NCBI RefSeq assembly: GCF_021018745.1
Contig: NZ_CP063845.1
Coordinates: 4,402,001 to 4,466,000, forward strand
Source: Gloeobacter morelensis MG652769
GTDB lineage: Bacteria; Cyanobacteriota; Cyanobacteriia; Gloeobacterales; Gloeobacteraceae
Length of the DNA: 64,000 nucleotides
Direction of reading: 5' to 3'
Shown: positions 8,695 through 17,982 of the stretch, piece by piece
How the letters are laid out: every line of letters starts with the position of its first letter
How positions within the stretch are numbered: the first letter of the stretch is position 1
Program-made: the position numbers and the translations under genes
Notes under the pieces: generated by a model
Database searches by the model: none
What the model was told of the DNA's origin: nothing
What the model saw: the letters and a program-made list of their open reading frames with translations, nothing else

Positions 8695-9384
8695 ATGGAA
8701 GCGTTGTCTGGGAGTTTGCCTGTGCCCGCTTACCGTTGGTTCGCCGCCGCCTTTGGGGCGTTGCTGCTTGTTTCTTGCGGCCCGCGCCTGGTGACCGCCC
8801 AGACCGAGCGCCCTGTGAGCGAACCCTACACCGGCAGCACGAACATTTTCGAGTACCCGGGCCGCGACCAGCGCCTGCAGATTGACCGCGTCATGGACGA
8901 GCTGCAGATCCAAGCGGGCAAAACCGTCGCCGACATCGGCGCGGGGGGCGGCTGGTTTGCCGTGCGCGCCGCCCGGCGCGTCCGCCCGGGGGGCAGGGTC
9001 TACGCCGTCGAAATCAACGACAAATTTCTCGCAACGATCGCGACGCGCGCCCGGCGCGAGGGCTACGACAATATCGAGACGGTGCTCGGCGAACCTGGCG
9101 ACCCGAAACTGCCCAAGGGGAGCGTCGATGCGGTGCTGCTCCTCAAGACCTACCACGAGGTGGCCGACCCGGTAGCCCTGCTCAAGAACACCCGCCTTGC
9201 CCTCAAACCCGGCGGCCTAGTCGGGATTATCGACCGCAACGGCACCGGCGGCGACCACGGCCTCGATCGCAGCGTCGTCATCAAAGAAGCCAAGATCGCC
9301 GGATTCGAACTGGTGCGCAGCTTCGACTTCGTCAAAGCCGACGAGCAGGACTACTTTTTGATCTTCAAAGCCACAGCCTCATGA
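8695..9384 (+). CDS. SAM-dependent methyltransferase with lipoprotein-type signal
   Basis: The protein has 229 residues if started at ATG 8695. The N terminus has a hydrophobic stretch ending in LLLVSC, which looks like a lipobox. A class I methyltransferase fold follows, with VADIGAGGGWFAVRAA (motif I, SAM binding), VYAVEIND, DAVLLLKTYHEV and LKPGGLVGIID. Such exported methyltransferase-like proteins are known in bacteria, but their substrate is unclear because SAM is cytoplasmic. Upstream GTG starts exist (8653) and would hide the signal. Function is unknown beyond the fold. Confidence 0.78.
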   Translation: MEALSGSLPVPAYRWFAAAFGALLLVSCGPRLVTAQTERPVSEPYTGSTNIFEYPGRDQRLQIDRVMDELQIQAGKTVADIGAGGGWFAVRAARRVRPGGRVYAVEINDKFLATIATRARREGYDNIETVLGEPGDPKLPKGSVDAVLLLKTYHEVADPVALLKNTRLALKPGGLVGIIDRNGTGGDHGLDRSVVIKEAKIAGFELVRSFDFVKADEQDYFLIFKATAS

Positions 9385-9471
9385 CTCGGCTTATAAACAT
9401 TTGTCAAGTTTGTGCGCTGTTATTGCTCGTCGATTTTATAAGTTACGTGAGAGTCGAAGGGCGCACCGGCA

Positions 9472-9684
9472 ATGACTTCTGGTCCGAGATCCAATTCCAA
9501 TACCAACCCGGCTTCCGACGAAAGTTTTTCCTGGGACAACGAACGCTACGAGGCAGTTGTCGAGCAGCACACAGGCGTGATGGCCGGGATAATCGACAAA
9601 CTTATCTGCCTGGGCTTGCTTTTGTTTGGCCTGGCAAGCCTGCCCGGCGTGGTGATGATGTTCTTTATGCAGTTGCAGCGCTAG
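9472..9684 (+). CDS. small single-span membrane protein
   Basis: The protein has 70 residues: a polar N terminus ([20 protein letters not shown]), then a hydrophobic helix (about residues 43-67, [22 protein letters not shown]) and a short basic end. No known family was recognised. The stop overlaps the 3' end of hisG on the other strand. The clear soluble-plus-membrane layout supports it as a gene; the ribosome binding site is weak. Confidence 0.55.
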   Translation: MTSGPRSNSNTNPASDESFSWDNERYEAVVEQHTGVMAGIIDKLICLGLLLFGLASLPGVVMMFFMQLQR

Positions 9685-10325
9685 GCCGGGACCGCCGCCG
9701 TCTGGATCTGGCCCAACAGTTCGTGCAGACCGACCCGTCCCAGCCGATAACTGAGCGGATGGGCAATCAGCCGGGCGGTGCTGTCGAAGATTTTTTCGAT
9801 TTCGATAAGACCGTTGTCCTTGAGGGTGCGGCCCGTGGACACCAGATCCACGATCGCCTCGGCCATGCCGGTGAGCGGGGCGAGTTCCACCGAGCCATAG
9901 AGCGGAATCAGCTCGACGGGTAGTTCGCGCTCCTCGAAATAGCTCCTGGCGCAGGTGGTGAATTTGGAGGCCACCCGGCAGTGGGCGGGCAGATCCTGCA
10001 CGCCGCGGTAGGGACTGTCCCCTTTGACCGCTACCGACAGGCGGCAGTAGCCAAAACCCAGATCCGCCACTTGGGCGACGGGCAGTTGTTTTTCTTTGAG
10101 GATGTCAAAACCCACCACCCCCACCTGGGCCTGGCCGTAGGCGACGTACACCGGCACATCCTGGGCGCGCACCAGCAAGCCTTCATAACGCTCTGAACGA
10201 TCTTTGAGGCGCAACAGCCGGTTGGAGGTTTCGAGAAATTCGCCAAAATCGATGCCGATGGCCTGCAAACGGGCGATCGTGCCCTTGAGCAAGGCCCCTT
10301 TGGGTAAGGCGATGGTGATACTCAT
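9681..10325 (-). CDS. hisG: ATP phosphoribosyltransferase, short form
   Basis: The protein has 214 residues. It catalyses the first step of histidine synthesis, joining ATP and PRPP. Family features are [14 protein letters not shown] at the start, [39 protein letters not shown] and the PRPP loop [17 protein letters not shown]. It lacks the regulatory C-terminal domain, so it is the short form that works with HisZ, encoded elsewhere. Its ATG overlaps the stop of the upstream acetyltransferase gene (ATGA at 10322-10325), so the two are coupled. Confidence 0.95.
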   Translation of the reverse strand: MSITIALPKGALLKGTIARLQAIGIDFGEFLETSNRLLRLKDRSERYEGLLVRAQDVPVYVAYGQAQVGVVGFDILKEKQLPVAQVADLGFGYCRLSVAVKGDSPYRGVQDLPAHCRVASKFTTCARSYFEERELPVELIPLYGSVELAPLTGMAEAIVDLVSTGRTLKDNGLIEIEKIFDSTARLIAHPLSYRLGRVGLHELLGQIQTAAVPA

Positions 10326-11449
10326 CGCCAGCCCGTCGTCGAAGGGGGCTCCTGGTCACGGTTGTTTTCGGAGCGCTGAAAAGGCTCGGGCAAAGGCTGC
10401 TTGTTGCCCAGGGAGAAGCCCGGCAGCATGTCCTTGAGCTGCAGTCCTTCAAGCAGATTGCGCGTCTCGCGCACTTTGGGCCAGGTCGAGCGCGACATCA
10501 GCAAACGGCGCTCGATATCTTCCGCCGCGATCGAGTTGAGAAATTCTTCGCGCTCGGGCTGGTAGTCGGTTGAGACCACCTGCAGCGCCTGGGCCGGGTA
10601 ATTTTGCAAGATACCCGCGATGTGGACGGCCAGCTGCGGATAGAGCCAAGTGTAGGCGGGATGCACCAGCAAATGGGCACGGTGGGGCAGCAGTCCGGTC
10701 GTCGAAAGAATCAGTTCGAAGCTGCCGATGGCCGCCTTGCGCTGGGGCTCATAGACGAACTGGGCGACGCGCAGGGTCTGGTTGAACGAGCGCACCGCCG
10801 CCTCGAAGGTGCGGGTGACGACGCTGCGGTGAAAATCGCTCGGGTGGCGATCAAAAATTTGGCGGACGATGGGCGGCATGGTGGCGGTATCGAGCTGGCA
10901 TATCAGGGCTGCATCGGCGTTGCTCACCGGCTTGAAGAAATTGAGCGGCGGCTTCTCGCAGCGGGCTAGATCCGCCAGAATCGCGGGCGAAATCTGCCAG
11001 TAACACAGCTGTGCCAGCGACTGAAAACCATTTTGCCGATAGAGGGCCAGGGCCTGGCGGTTATGGATGTCGACTTCGGCCATCCAGTTGCGCGCCTCGG
11101 GCCGGTAGTACTCGAAGACATGGCTGAGCAGCTGCGTACCGATGCCCTGGCCGCGCACAGCGTCCGCCACGGCAATGTGCTCGACCTGCCAGGTGGTATA
11201 GCCGACGTTGACCGGGCGCACCTGCACCAACCCGACAATCTGCCCTTCGAGCTGAGCGACGTGCAGGCAGAAGACATGCTGCATCGGGTTGCGGAACAGG
11301 CTCAAAAGTTTCACCGGACCGTACAGGCGGTGGATGCCCCGCAAGGGCTGGAGTACATCCTGACTGGCCAGGGCCGCACAGCCGCTGGTCTGGTCGTAAA
11401 GCTTGCGTACCGAGTCGAGGTCGCGGTAGTGAACAGGGCGGATGAGCAT
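10322..11449 (-). CDS. GNAT-family acetyltransferase, two-domain
   Basis: The protein has 375 residues. The N-terminal GNAT domain carries the acetyl-CoA loop [18 protein letters not shown] (about residues 98-115) and [15 protein letters not shown]. The C-terminal half (about residues 165-350) has no motif I can name and may be a second, degenerate GNAT fold. The substrate is unknown. Translational coupling with hisG suggests co-expression, not necessarily a role in histidine synthesis. The start [19 protein letters not shown] is typical of GNAT proteins. Confidence 0.85.
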   Translation of the reverse strand: MLIRPVHYRDLDSVRKLYDQTSGCAALASQDVLQPLRGIHRLYGPVKLLSLFRNPMQHVFCLHVAQLEGQIVGLVQVRPVNVGYTTWQVEHIAVADAVRGQGIGTQLLSHVFEYYRPEARNWMAEVDIHNRQALALYRQNGFQSLAQLCYWQISPAILADLARCEKPPLNFFKPVSNADAALICQLDTATMPPIVRQIFDRHPSDFHRSVVTRTFEAAVRSFNQTLRVAQFVYEPQRKAAIGSFELILSTTGLLPHRAHLLVHPAYTWLYPQLAVHIAGILQNYPAQALQVVSTDYQPEREEFLNSIAAEDIERRLLMSRSTWPKVRETRNLLEGLQLKDMLPGFSLGNKQPLPEPFQRSENNRDQEPPSTTGWR

Positions 11450-11525
11450 GGAGGCGTCCCAATGGTTGATGGCCGCAAAGCCGCCGGCGCGTATCCATCC
11501 TAACCGCCTGGGGGCGGGGTGGATT

Positions 11526-11726
11526 TTAGGAAAGTTGACCGCTCCAGTCGAGCAGGGCGCCCAACTGGACCAGCGTGATAAAGCTCAACTGCCACAGCAA
11601 GATCGGCAGCGGTCCCTGCTGGGCGCGCTGCACCTTCTTGGCTAACTCCAGCTCCCGCCGGTTGACGATACCGTTGTTGAGCAAGTACCGCTCCAACTCT
11701 TTTTGCTCGCTGCCCACCAATCCCAC
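11526..11726 (-). CDS. DUF2949 domain protein
   Basis: The protein has 66 residues from GTG (complement 11724-11726), chosen because a near-perfect AAGGAGG lies five bases upstream; a longer frame to 11840 lacks such a site. The sequence (LERYLLNNGIV, then GPLPILLWQLSFITLVQLGALLDW) matches the short cyanobacterial DUF2949 family, whose members have about 60-70 residues, end in this LPI.LWQ...L.QL..L.DW pattern and have no assigned function. Confidence 0.85.
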   Translation of the reverse strand: MGLVGSEQKELERYLLNNGIVNRRELELAKKVQRAQQGPLPILLWQLSFITLVQLGALLDWSGQLS

Positions 11727-11854
11727 GACCCCCTCCTTAACTCGGAAGCTTTTCTTAAGTTCGATGTTAACAATACGTAATATCTTGTCAAGGGTTTTGG
11801 GATCAACCCTGGGGAGGAGATAGGCGATGATTTGCGGCACCGCCCTCGCTAGGC

Positions 11855-12619
11855 TCAGTCCTGGCGGCGTTCGGGTTCGTTTTCGCGCTCGGGTAGCCTC
11901 AAAGGCGGATTGGACGGCTCGCCCAATGAACCGAGGCGGCGGTCGAGTTCGGCGTCGAGGGAGAGTTGCCTGAGGTCGTCTTCGATTTTTTGAGCCGGGT
12001 TCTCGGCCAGTTCGTTTAGGGCTTCGACCTGAAATTTTTTGCGCTGCACGGCGGAACTCGCCTGCTCGAACTGGGAGCGGGCCGAGTCGATATTGTACTG
12101 GTCACTCACCCGGGCCATCGTGGCAAGGGCATTATTGATCTCGTTGAGGTCTTTGAGGTTCTGCAGGCGCGACTTATATTCCTCAAGCTGCAGCTGCTCC
12201 TTGGCAAGGCGGGCGCGGGCCGCCTCGGCGTACTGCTCGGCTTTTTGGACCCGATCTTGTAACTCCGGGAGGATCTGCTCGACGGCGAGCGCTTTGCTGA
12301 GCGCCTGGCGCGCCAGATCCATCTGCCCCTGGCGCTTGGCGATCAGGGCCTGCTGCTCGAGGGTTTGGTACTCGCGCACTTTTTGCTGGTAGAGCTGCTG
12401 GGCGCGGCGGTAGGCGCTCACCTGGGTGGCCACTGCCTCGGTCAGCCGCTTGACCGAAAGCTGGATGTCGCGGTAGGCCTGCTCGGCCACTTTGACCGAC
12501 AGGTCTCCGCCCTGCTCGACTGGTCGGCCCCACAGCCAGTTCCAGAAGCCGACGATGACCCGGCCGGCGCGCTCCCCGAACAACCAGTAGACAAAGCCCT
12601 TTGGACCTGACCTGCTCAT
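11855..12619 (-). CDS. pspA: PspA/IM30 family membrane-stress protein
   Basis: The protein has 254 residues from ATG at complement 12617-12619, with GGTGGA upstream. It is long, charged and almost entirely helical (QLSVKRLTEAVATQVSAYRR, then coiled coils to about residue 205), as in PspA/Vipp1 (ESCRT-III-like) proteins that bind and stabilise the cytoplasmic membrane. The N terminus is unusual: a hydrophobic, Trp-rich segment (GFVYWLFGERAGRVIVGFWNWLWG) replaces the normal amphipathic helix. The C-terminal tail is proline- and charge-rich. Whether it is a true PspA or a diverged relative is open. Confidence 0.75.
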   Translation of the reverse strand: MSRSGPKGFVYWLFGERAGRVIVGFWNWLWGRPVEQGGDLSVKVAEQAYRDIQLSVKRLTEAVATQVSAYRRAQQLYQQKVREYQTLEQQALIAKRQGQMDLARQALSKALAVEQILPELQDRVQKAEQYAEAARARLAKEQLQLEEYKSRLQNLKDLNEINNALATMARVSDQYNIDSARSQFEQASSAVQRKKFQVEALNELAENPAQKIEDDLRQLSLDAELDRRLGSLGEPSNPPLRLPERENEPERRQD

Positions 12620-12945
12620 CAAGATTTTCCACCGCAAGCCCGTGTGCTCCCCAGTTTACCCACAGGGAAAGCCGACACCGGACGAAGTACGCAAAAGCTT
12701 GAAGACCCGCAACGCCGTTTTACCTCAGTATGCGACCTCTGGTAATCCAGGTGGGAACCGGTGGATCGGCTTTAGAGACTCCGAGATTCATCCGAAGATG
12801 CCCGGCTTGCTCACCGCCGACCGCGTTTGACTCCCTATCGCACAAAGTATAGATCGATAACTTTATTGGCATTCACCAACGCCGCAGGCCAAGAGCATCT
12901 TAACAAAGCCTGTTCCCAGAAGGCCACTGCCTCAGCCAATCTCAC
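12620..12945. other. intergenic region between pspA and psbM
   Basis: There are about 325 bases without a supported gene. Short open frames on the plus strand (12642-12830, 12827-13117) have no family features or ribosome binding site. The region should hold the pspA promoter (transcribed leftwards) and ends at the psbM terminator. Confidence 0.5.
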
Positions 12946-12974
12946 AAAAACCGCACCCCCGGGCGGGGGTACGG
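12946..12974 (-). terminator. intrinsic terminator of psbM
   Basis: On the minus strand a 10-bp stem, CCGTACCCCC paired with GGGGGTGCGG (one G-U), has a GCCC loop and is followed by five T. It lies 18 bases after the psbM stop. Confidence 0.85.
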
Positions 12975-12992
12975 TCTGGATGCCGGAGGCGC

Positions 12993-13097
12993 CTAGAACA
13001 GGCGTTGGCCGCTTCTGTAGAGCAAAAAGACGACCGTGGGCACAAAGACTACCAGCAAGCCGAGAAAAGCCAGGAACAACCAGCCGTTGCCGCTCAT
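12993..13097 (-). CDS. psbM: photosystem II reaction centre protein M
   Basis: The protein has 34 residues with a single membrane helix: MSGNGWLFLAFLGLLVV and then FVPTVVFLLYRSGQ. PsbM proteins are 33-36 residues long and share the F-x-x-V-P-T-x-F-L-x-x-x-Y core, which is present here; PsbM sits at the PSII dimer interface. The ATG (complement 13095-13097) follows GGAAGG at reasonable distance. An ideal TATAAT lies 38 bases upstream and a strong terminator just downstream, so this is a monocistronic gene. It is short enough to be missed by gene finders. Confidence 0.85.
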   Translation of the reverse strand: MSGNGWLFLAFLGLLVVFVPTVVFLLYRSGQRLF

Positions 13098-13134
13098 TGT
13101 CAGAAAACCTTCCGTAAATGGGGGCGTCCCCTCA

Positions 13135-13140
13135 ATTATA
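13135..13140 (-). promoter_or_regulatory. -10 box of the psbM promoter
   Basis: A perfect TATAAT on the minus strand, 38 bases before the psbM start and overlapping the 3' end of the DUF1815 gene. No good -35 hexamer is visible at 17 bases, so an activator or an extended element may be used. Confidence 0.6.
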
Positions 13141-13480
13141 GGGAGGACAGGGGCGCTGAAAGCGGCTGAGCAGGCTCCATCAATCCCTGCTTGATCAGAT
13201 CGGCCAACTCCTGCAACCTGGCAATCGCCTCGGCCCCCTCCAGGCGCACCAGTTCGGCGTCGTCGCAAATTTCGGTCCAGACGATGCCCTGGTCGGACAC
13301 CAAAAAGCGGATCATCTCATTGCCCATGCTCACCATGAAGCAAGCGCTATCGGCCTCCTCCCCGCAGGTGTAGCAGGAGACCAGATAACCCCGGCGCTCC
13401 ATGACGATCGAAAGTGCCTGCAAATTGACGATCAGGTCGCGAACAAAGTAGCGGTACTGCTCAGACAATCTGTAGAACAC
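13136..13480 (-). CDS. DUF1815 family cyanobacterial protein
   Basis: The protein has 114 residues from GTG (complement 13478-13480), chosen because GGAG lies at good spacing and the family begins MF.RL.EQ. It contains DLIVNLQALSIVMERRGYL, CYTCGEE, FMVSMGNEMIRFLVSDQGI and LEGAEAIARLQELADLIK, matching the cyanobacteria-specific DUF1815 family throughout. No function has been assigned. The three cysteines in SCYTCGEEADSAC could bind a metal. The upstream GTG at 13507 has a poorer site. Confidence 0.88.
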   Translation of the reverse strand: MFYRLSEQYRYFVRDLIVNLQALSIVMERRGYLVSCYTCGEEADSACFMVSMGNEMIRFLVSDQGIVWTEICDDAELVRLEGAEAIARLQELADLIKQGLMEPAQPLSAPLSSL

Positions 13481-13567
13481 GGGCGCACTTCTCCAAAAAG
13501 TGGTCACTTCTTATCTTACTAAGTATTTATGCTCAGGTGTGAAGCTGCCCTCGGGCGGGCCGTTAGG

Positions 13568-14080
13568 ATGGAGGCGATTGGGCGGAGTTTTCGTTTGCAG
13601 CCGCTTTCCCACATCGATACCGCCGGGCAGGCCCATATGGTGGATGTCACGGCCAAGCAAGCCAGTGAGCGCGTCGCCGTCGCCGAGGCGAGAGTGTGCA
13701 TGGCGGCAAGCACCTTCGAGGCGATTCTGGCGGGCAACGCCCCCAAGGGGGACGTGCTCGCCACCGCCCGCATCGCCGGGATCATGGCCGCCAAGCGCAC
13801 GGGCGATTTGATTCCGCTGTGCCACCCGTTACCGATCGGCGCGGTGCACATCGAGATTATCCCCCAGAGTGAGCCGCCCGGATTCTGCCTGCAGGCAACG
13901 GTCAAGACCCAGGCTTCGACCGGCGTCGAGATGGAGGCCCTCACCGCCGCCGCCGTCGCGGCCCTCACCCTCTACGACATGGCCAAGGCTCTACAAAAGG
14001 ACATGACCATCGAAGGGGTGCGGCTGCTGCGCAAGTCCGGGGGCCGCTCCGGCGATTACGTGCTTGGGCCTGAACCTTAA
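13568..14080 (+). CDS. moaC: cyclic pyranopterin monophosphate synthase
   Basis: The protein has about 170 residues. It acts with MoaA in the first step of molybdenum cofactor synthesis. Family motifs are [19 protein letters not shown] near the start, [17 protein letters not shown] (active-site region), [21 protein letters not shown] and [20 protein letters not shown]. The start is uncertain: ATG 13568 gives the usual length, and ATG 13529 adds 13 residues. Neither has a good ribosome binding site. Its stop overlaps the tal stop on the other strand by four bases. Confidence 0.94.
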   Translation: MEAIGRSFRLQPLSHIDTAGQAHMVDVTAKQASERVAVAEARVCMAASTFEAILAGNAPKGDVLATARIAGIMAAKRTGDLIPLCHPLPIGAVHIEIIPQSEPPGFCLQATVKTQASTGVEMEALTAAAVAALTLYDMAKALQKDMTIEGVRLLRKSGGRSGDYVLGPEP

Positions 14081-15195
14081 CCGGCGACCACCGCCTCGGT
14101 TTTGGCCCGCAAACTGGCAAGCAGCTTGTCGAAGGGGGCGGTGAACTTGGCCAGGCCATCGGCGAGCAGATCCGCTGTGACTTTGTCGAGATCGATGCCC
14201 ACCGCTGCAAGTTCGGCCAGCGTCCGCTCGGCGTCCGCGAGGCCTGCCTCCAGGCTGGGGCGCAGTTCGCAGTGATCGGCGCAGGCTTTGAGGGTCGCCG
14301 GGGGCATCGTGTTGACAGTCGCCGGCCCTACGAGTTCCTCGACGTAGCGCACGTCGCGGTAGTCGGGGTTCTTGGTGCCGGTGCTCGCCCACAGCAGGCG
14401 CTGGGGTTTGGCGCCCCGGGCGGCAAGCGCTGCGAAGCGCTCACTTTCGAAGATCTGCTGGAACTGGCGGTAGGCCAGTTTGGCGTTGGCGATCGCCACA
14501 CGGCCCTGCAGCGACTTCAGGCGTTCGCCTTGCACGGCATCGGCAGCGTCAAGCTGGACTTGCAGCAGATCATCGACGGCGGTGTCGATGCGGCTCAAAA
14601 AGAAGCTCGCCACCGAAGCGATCCGCTCGAGCGGACCTGCGTGGCGCTCCAGACCGCGCAGGTAAGCTTCGGCAGCCTCCGCGTAGGCCGCCCGCGCAAA
14701 CAGCAGCGTCACGTTGACGTTGATGCCCGCGGCGATCAGCGCCTCGATCGCCGGGATACCCTCGGCGGTTCCCGGCACCTTGATCATCAAATTGGGCCGC
14801 CCGACGCGCTCCCAGAGGTGATGGGCCTCGCGGATCGTGCCCTCGGTGTCGCGGGCTAGATACGGTGAGACTTCAAGACTGACGTACCCGTCCGCCCCCT
14901 CGGACGATTCGTATAGGGGCCGGAACAAATCGGCGGCATCTTGAATGTCTTTGACGACCAGGTTTTCGTAAACGGCGTCCACCGATTGACCGCGGGCGGC
15001 GCGAATCTGTTCGTCGTAGGCGGCGCTGCCCACGATTGCCTTTTCGAAGATGGCGGGGTTGGAGGTGAGGCCACGCACCCCCTCCGCTTCGATCAGCCGC
15101 TGCAATTCGCCGGTAGTGATCATGTCGCGGCGCAGATCGTCTATCCAGACGCTCTGGCCAAAATCGTGCAGATGGATAAGAGGATTGTCAGCCAT
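14077..15195 (-). CDS. tal: transaldolase
   Basis: The protein has 372 residues. It moves a dihydroxyacetone unit between sugar phosphates in the pentose phosphate pathway. The start [20 protein letters not shown], the segment [13 protein letters not shown] and the Schiff-base lysine in [16 protein letters not shown] are clear, as is [13 protein letters not shown]. The length fits the longer TalB-like/Mycobacterium-type class common in cyanobacteria and actinobacteria. It is a single-gene unit. Confidence 0.96.
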   Translation of the reverse strand: MADNPLIHLHDFGQSVWIDDLRRDMITTGELQRLIEAEGVRGLTSNPAIFEKAIVGSAAYDEQIRAARGQSVDAVYENLVVKDIQDAADLFRPLYESSEGADGYVSLEVSPYLARDTEGTIREAHHLWERVGRPNLMIKVPGTAEGIPAIEALIAAGINVNVTLLFARAAYAEAAEAYLRGLERHAGPLERIASVASFFLSRIDTAVDDLLQVQLDAADAVQGERLKSLQGRVAIANAKLAYRQFQQIFESERFAALAARGAKPQRLLWASTGTKNPDYRDVRYVEELVGPATVNTMPPATLKACADHCELRPSLEAGLADAERTLAELAAVGIDLDKVTADLLADGLAKFTAPFDKLLASLRAKTEAVVAG

Positions 15196-15275
15196 GGTGA
15201 TTTTGAGGTTGGCTTCGGGCCGATCTTAACCAACTGTCCCCGGCAACCCCCACGCCTTAAGCAAGAAAACCGAAG

Positions 15276-15977
15276 CTAGCGGCCGGCCAGGTCGGCGCGC
15301 ACAGCAACAAGGCGCTTCAGTTCGCGCACGGTCGCCGCACCCAACTGCCAGCCGCTCTGTTCACCATTGCTAAAGTGCAGACGCACCTTGAGCGTCTTGT
15401 CGGGCAAGGCGGCCAGTTGATCGGCCGCCGGGGAGAGATCAAAACCAGTCGTCCCCGAGGCGCAGGTTACCGCCGGATTGAAGACCGGTGCCGAGGGCAA
15501 ATAGCTCACGTAAGGTACCAGCCCATGGCGCGTGGGGCGGTAGCCGTGCACCGGTCGCGCGAACGGCTGGGAGTAGTAGGCCGGACGCACCGTCTCGCGC
15601 TGGGCGGGCAGCGCCCGTACCCCTTCGCTCAGCGAGACCAGCACCTGATCGCCGTCCAGCAAATCAAGTTGGCGCAGCACCGCCCGGTCGGTATCGATGC
15701 CGGGATCAGGAACGCAGTAGCGGGCGCGCACCTCAAACACATTGTCCTGGGCCGGATCAAAAATCCAGGTGCTAAAAAACCCGAGCCGAGGCTGCTCTGG
15801 GGCAAAGTCGCGATCTTTGACGACGTAGGCCGACGAGGACAAATAAAGCCGACTGTAGGTCTCATTGCCCTCGATGCTGCCGTTGAGGAGCAAACGGTTT
15901 TCATCGGAGGCTAAAATTGCCCCCGGCAACAACACGGTAGCCAGGGCAGCCAGCATCGAGGATTTGACGACTGTCAT
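15276..15977 (-). CDS. secreted hypothetical protein
   Basis: The protein has 233 residues with a signal peptide (SSMLAALATVLLPGAILAS) and GGGAG-like sequence before the ATG. The mature part has a repeated aromatic pattern (RPAYYSQPFARPVHGYRPTRHG) in the middle and two cysteines (RYCVPDP, VTCASG) that may form a disulfide outside the cytoplasm. No family was recognised. It is divergent from the Kelch protein gene. Confidence 0.72.
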   Translation of the reverse strand: MTVVKSSMLAALATVLLPGAILASDENRLLLNGSIEGNETYSRLYLSSSAYVVKDRDFAPEQPRLGFFSTWIFDPAQDNVFEVRARYCVPDPGIDTDRAVLRQLDLLDGDQVLVSLSEGVRALPAQRETVRPAYYSQPFARPVHGYRPTRHGLVPYVSYLPSAPVFNPAVTCASGTTGFDLSPAADQLAALPDKTLKVRLHFSNGEQSGWQLGAATVRELKRLVAVRADLAGR

Positions 15978-16338
15978 TGCGAGCTCCCGAAAGACACCTC
16001 GGTCTTTCCTTTAGATATTTTTATGATAGAGACGGCAAGCTATCTGCGTCCATAAAAGGCAAGTCCCGCTCGGTTCAGCCGCTGCACAAGGCAGCCCATC
16101 TGTGCATCCATCTTTAGAGTGAAATACTGATAGCATTGCCAAAAACACGGCAAAGTGGCGATGCTAAAAATCTTCACTGTGACTAACGCTCTTGCATTCG
16201 TTGGTACGTATTGCAAGGCACCCTTGCCTTTGCTAGAATTTTTCCAAACTTTGCAAAGTGTGGTGCCTCAGCGACTTTTGAGGGCCGCGATGCTTAGCCG
16301 AACTATTCCCCCGCAAACGGTTAACCCAGCCTGAAATA
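15978..16338. promoter_or_regulatory. divergent intergenic region with palindrome
   Basis: About 360 bases separate two divergently transcribed genes for secreted proteins. A perfect 12-base palindrome ACTTTGCAAAGT lies at 16248-16259, and a short AAGGCA/TGCCTT hairpin sits just before it, near a TAGAAT -10-like sequence. These could be operator sites. No ORF is supported. Confidence 0.4.
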
Positions 16339-17982
16339 TTGATCGATTCCCAAGCGTTCCGAGGTTTTCTGGTTGTGCTTCTTAAGTATTCGAGCCTGAT
16401 TCTGACTGGCGGCGCCGTTTTGTTGCCGTTTGCAATTTTTTACCTACCGGCAGCCATCGGTCGAGGTGGATCCCTCGCAGCCCAAAGCAGCCTGGGTTTG
16501 TTTCATGTTCAGGTGAACTTTCAGCCGGGCTCCTCCAGCCTGCCGGGTGGTTACCTCAAAGACACCGGTGCGGGCTACGACGAGAGCCGCAAGTTCGGTT
16601 GGGTGCGCGAGGACAGTCTGACATCCGCGACCCCGGCACCTATCAATATTTCGCCCAATGCCCGCGACCGCAAAATCGGCGGCATCGATCCGCGGCTCAA
16701 TACTTTGCAGCACATGGATTTTCCGCCGGGCAACACCGACCCGACGGCGGTCAAAGTCCCGGCCGCCTGGCAGTACGCTTTGCCGAACGGTTCCTACAGT
16801 GTTCAGCTCAGCGTCGGCGATCCCGCCTATACCAATAGTCAGCACAGCCTCAACGCCGAAGGCGTCCCGGCCATCGACCGCTACCAACCCACCACCGCGC
16901 TGCCCTTCAAGCAGGTGCTTGTGCAAACGGAGGTCACAGACGGCACCTTGACCCTCGATTCGATCGGGGGCACCAATACCAAAATCAACAGCGTCGAGAT
17001 TGCCAGCTACCCCGGTTTCGATGCGATTGCCTGGCAGACAAAAACCGCCGCCCCGATCAACCGCTCCGAGGCGCAAGGGGCGATGGTCTCAGGCAAGCTC
17101 TACGTCTTTGGCGGCTACACCGACACCACTTTCAAACCCTCGGTTCGCTCGGATCTCTACGATCCGGACGGCAACACCTGGAAGCAAATTGCCAACCTGC
17201 CCATCTCCACCACCCACGCCGGTACAGCGGTGGTCGGCGCCGACGTGTATCTGGCGGGCGGCTACATCGGCAAAGAAAATGGCGGCCAGACCTTTGCCAC
17301 CACCAACGTCTGGAAGTACAACGTCAACTCGAACACCTGGAGCGCTCTGCCGCCTCTGCCGCAGGCGCGCGGTTCTGGGGCGTTGGTCATGTTGGGCAAC
17401 CGGCTGCACTTTTTTGGAGGAGCCGACGTCAACCGCAAAGACAAGGGCGAGCACTGGTATCTGCCGCTCAACGGCGGTACTGCCTGGACAAGCGCGGCCC
17501 CTCTGCCCAATCCGCGCTCGCACATGGGGTACGCAGCCTTGGGAGGCAAAATCTACGCCGTGGGCGGCCAGTACGGCTTCGACGCCAATTTGGTCGCCCA
17601 GAACTTTGTAGATGTGTGGGATCCCGCTTCCCCTGGGGCGTGGACGCGGGTGGCGGGCTTACCCGAGCCGCGCGGCCATATTTCCGCCTCGACTCTCGTG
17701 GTGGGCAACCGCATCCTCGTCATCGGCGGACAGCAATTCAATGGCTCCTCCGAGGCCGACGTATTCGCCTACGACCCGCTCAGCAACGCCTGGTCGGTTC
17801 TCACCCCTCTGCCTGCCAAGCGCCACTCGGGGGTGGCGGGCAACGTCGGCACCCAGATGTACTACACCGGTGGTAACCTGACCGCGAATCTCTGGCAGGG
17901 GAAAGCGGCACTGGCGGTGTCCTTGCCGGCAGGGCAGTGGGCCGAACCACAGGACGATGGTATCGCCGCGATGGAGCACTAA
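16339..17982 (+). CDS. secreted Kelch-repeat protein with N-terminal malectin-like domain
   Basis: The protein has 547 residues (TTG start; a hydrophobic signal or anchor at about residues 9-45). Residues 55-230 resemble a carbohydrate-binding malectin-like domain (VQVNFQPG, DTGAGYDESRKFGWVRED). Residues 235-535 form about five to six Kelch repeats with the G-G doublets (LYVFGGYTD, VYLAGGYIG, LHFFGGADV, IYAVGGQYG, ILVIGGQQF). This gives a cell-surface beta-propeller probably binding glycans or proteins. The stop overlaps that of the opposite gene by four bases. Confidence 0.85.
   Translation: MIDSQAFRGFLVVLLKYSSLILTGGAVLLPFAIFYLPAAIGRGGSLAAQSSLGLFHVQVNFQPGSSSLPGGYLKDTGAGYDESRKFGWVREDSLTSATPAPINISPNARDRKIGGIDPRLNTLQHMDFPPGNTDPTAVKVPAAWQYALPNGSYSVQLSVGDPAYTNSQHSLNAEGVPAIDRYQPTTALPFKQVLVQTEVTDGTLTLDSIGGTNTKINSVEIASYPGFDAIAWQTKTAAPINRSEAQGAMVSGKLYVFGGYTDTTFKPSVRSDLYDPDGNTWKQIANLPISTTHAGTAVVGADVYLAGGYIGKENGGQTFATTNVWKYNVNSNTWSALPPLPQARGSGALVMLGNRLHFFGGADVNRKDKGEHWYLPLNGGTAWTSAAPLPNPRSHMGYAALGGKIYAVGGQYGFDANLVAQNFVDVWDPASPGAWTRVAGLPEPRGHISASTLVVGNRILVIGGQQFNGSSEADVFAYDPLSNAWSVLTPLPAKRHSGVAGNVGTQMYYTGGNLTANLWQGKAALAVSLPAGQWAEPQDDGIAAMEH

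Noticed and set aside
12642-13117. Two short plus-strand open frames beside psbM
   Set aside because: No ribosome binding site, no conserved pattern, and they cross the psbM terminator.
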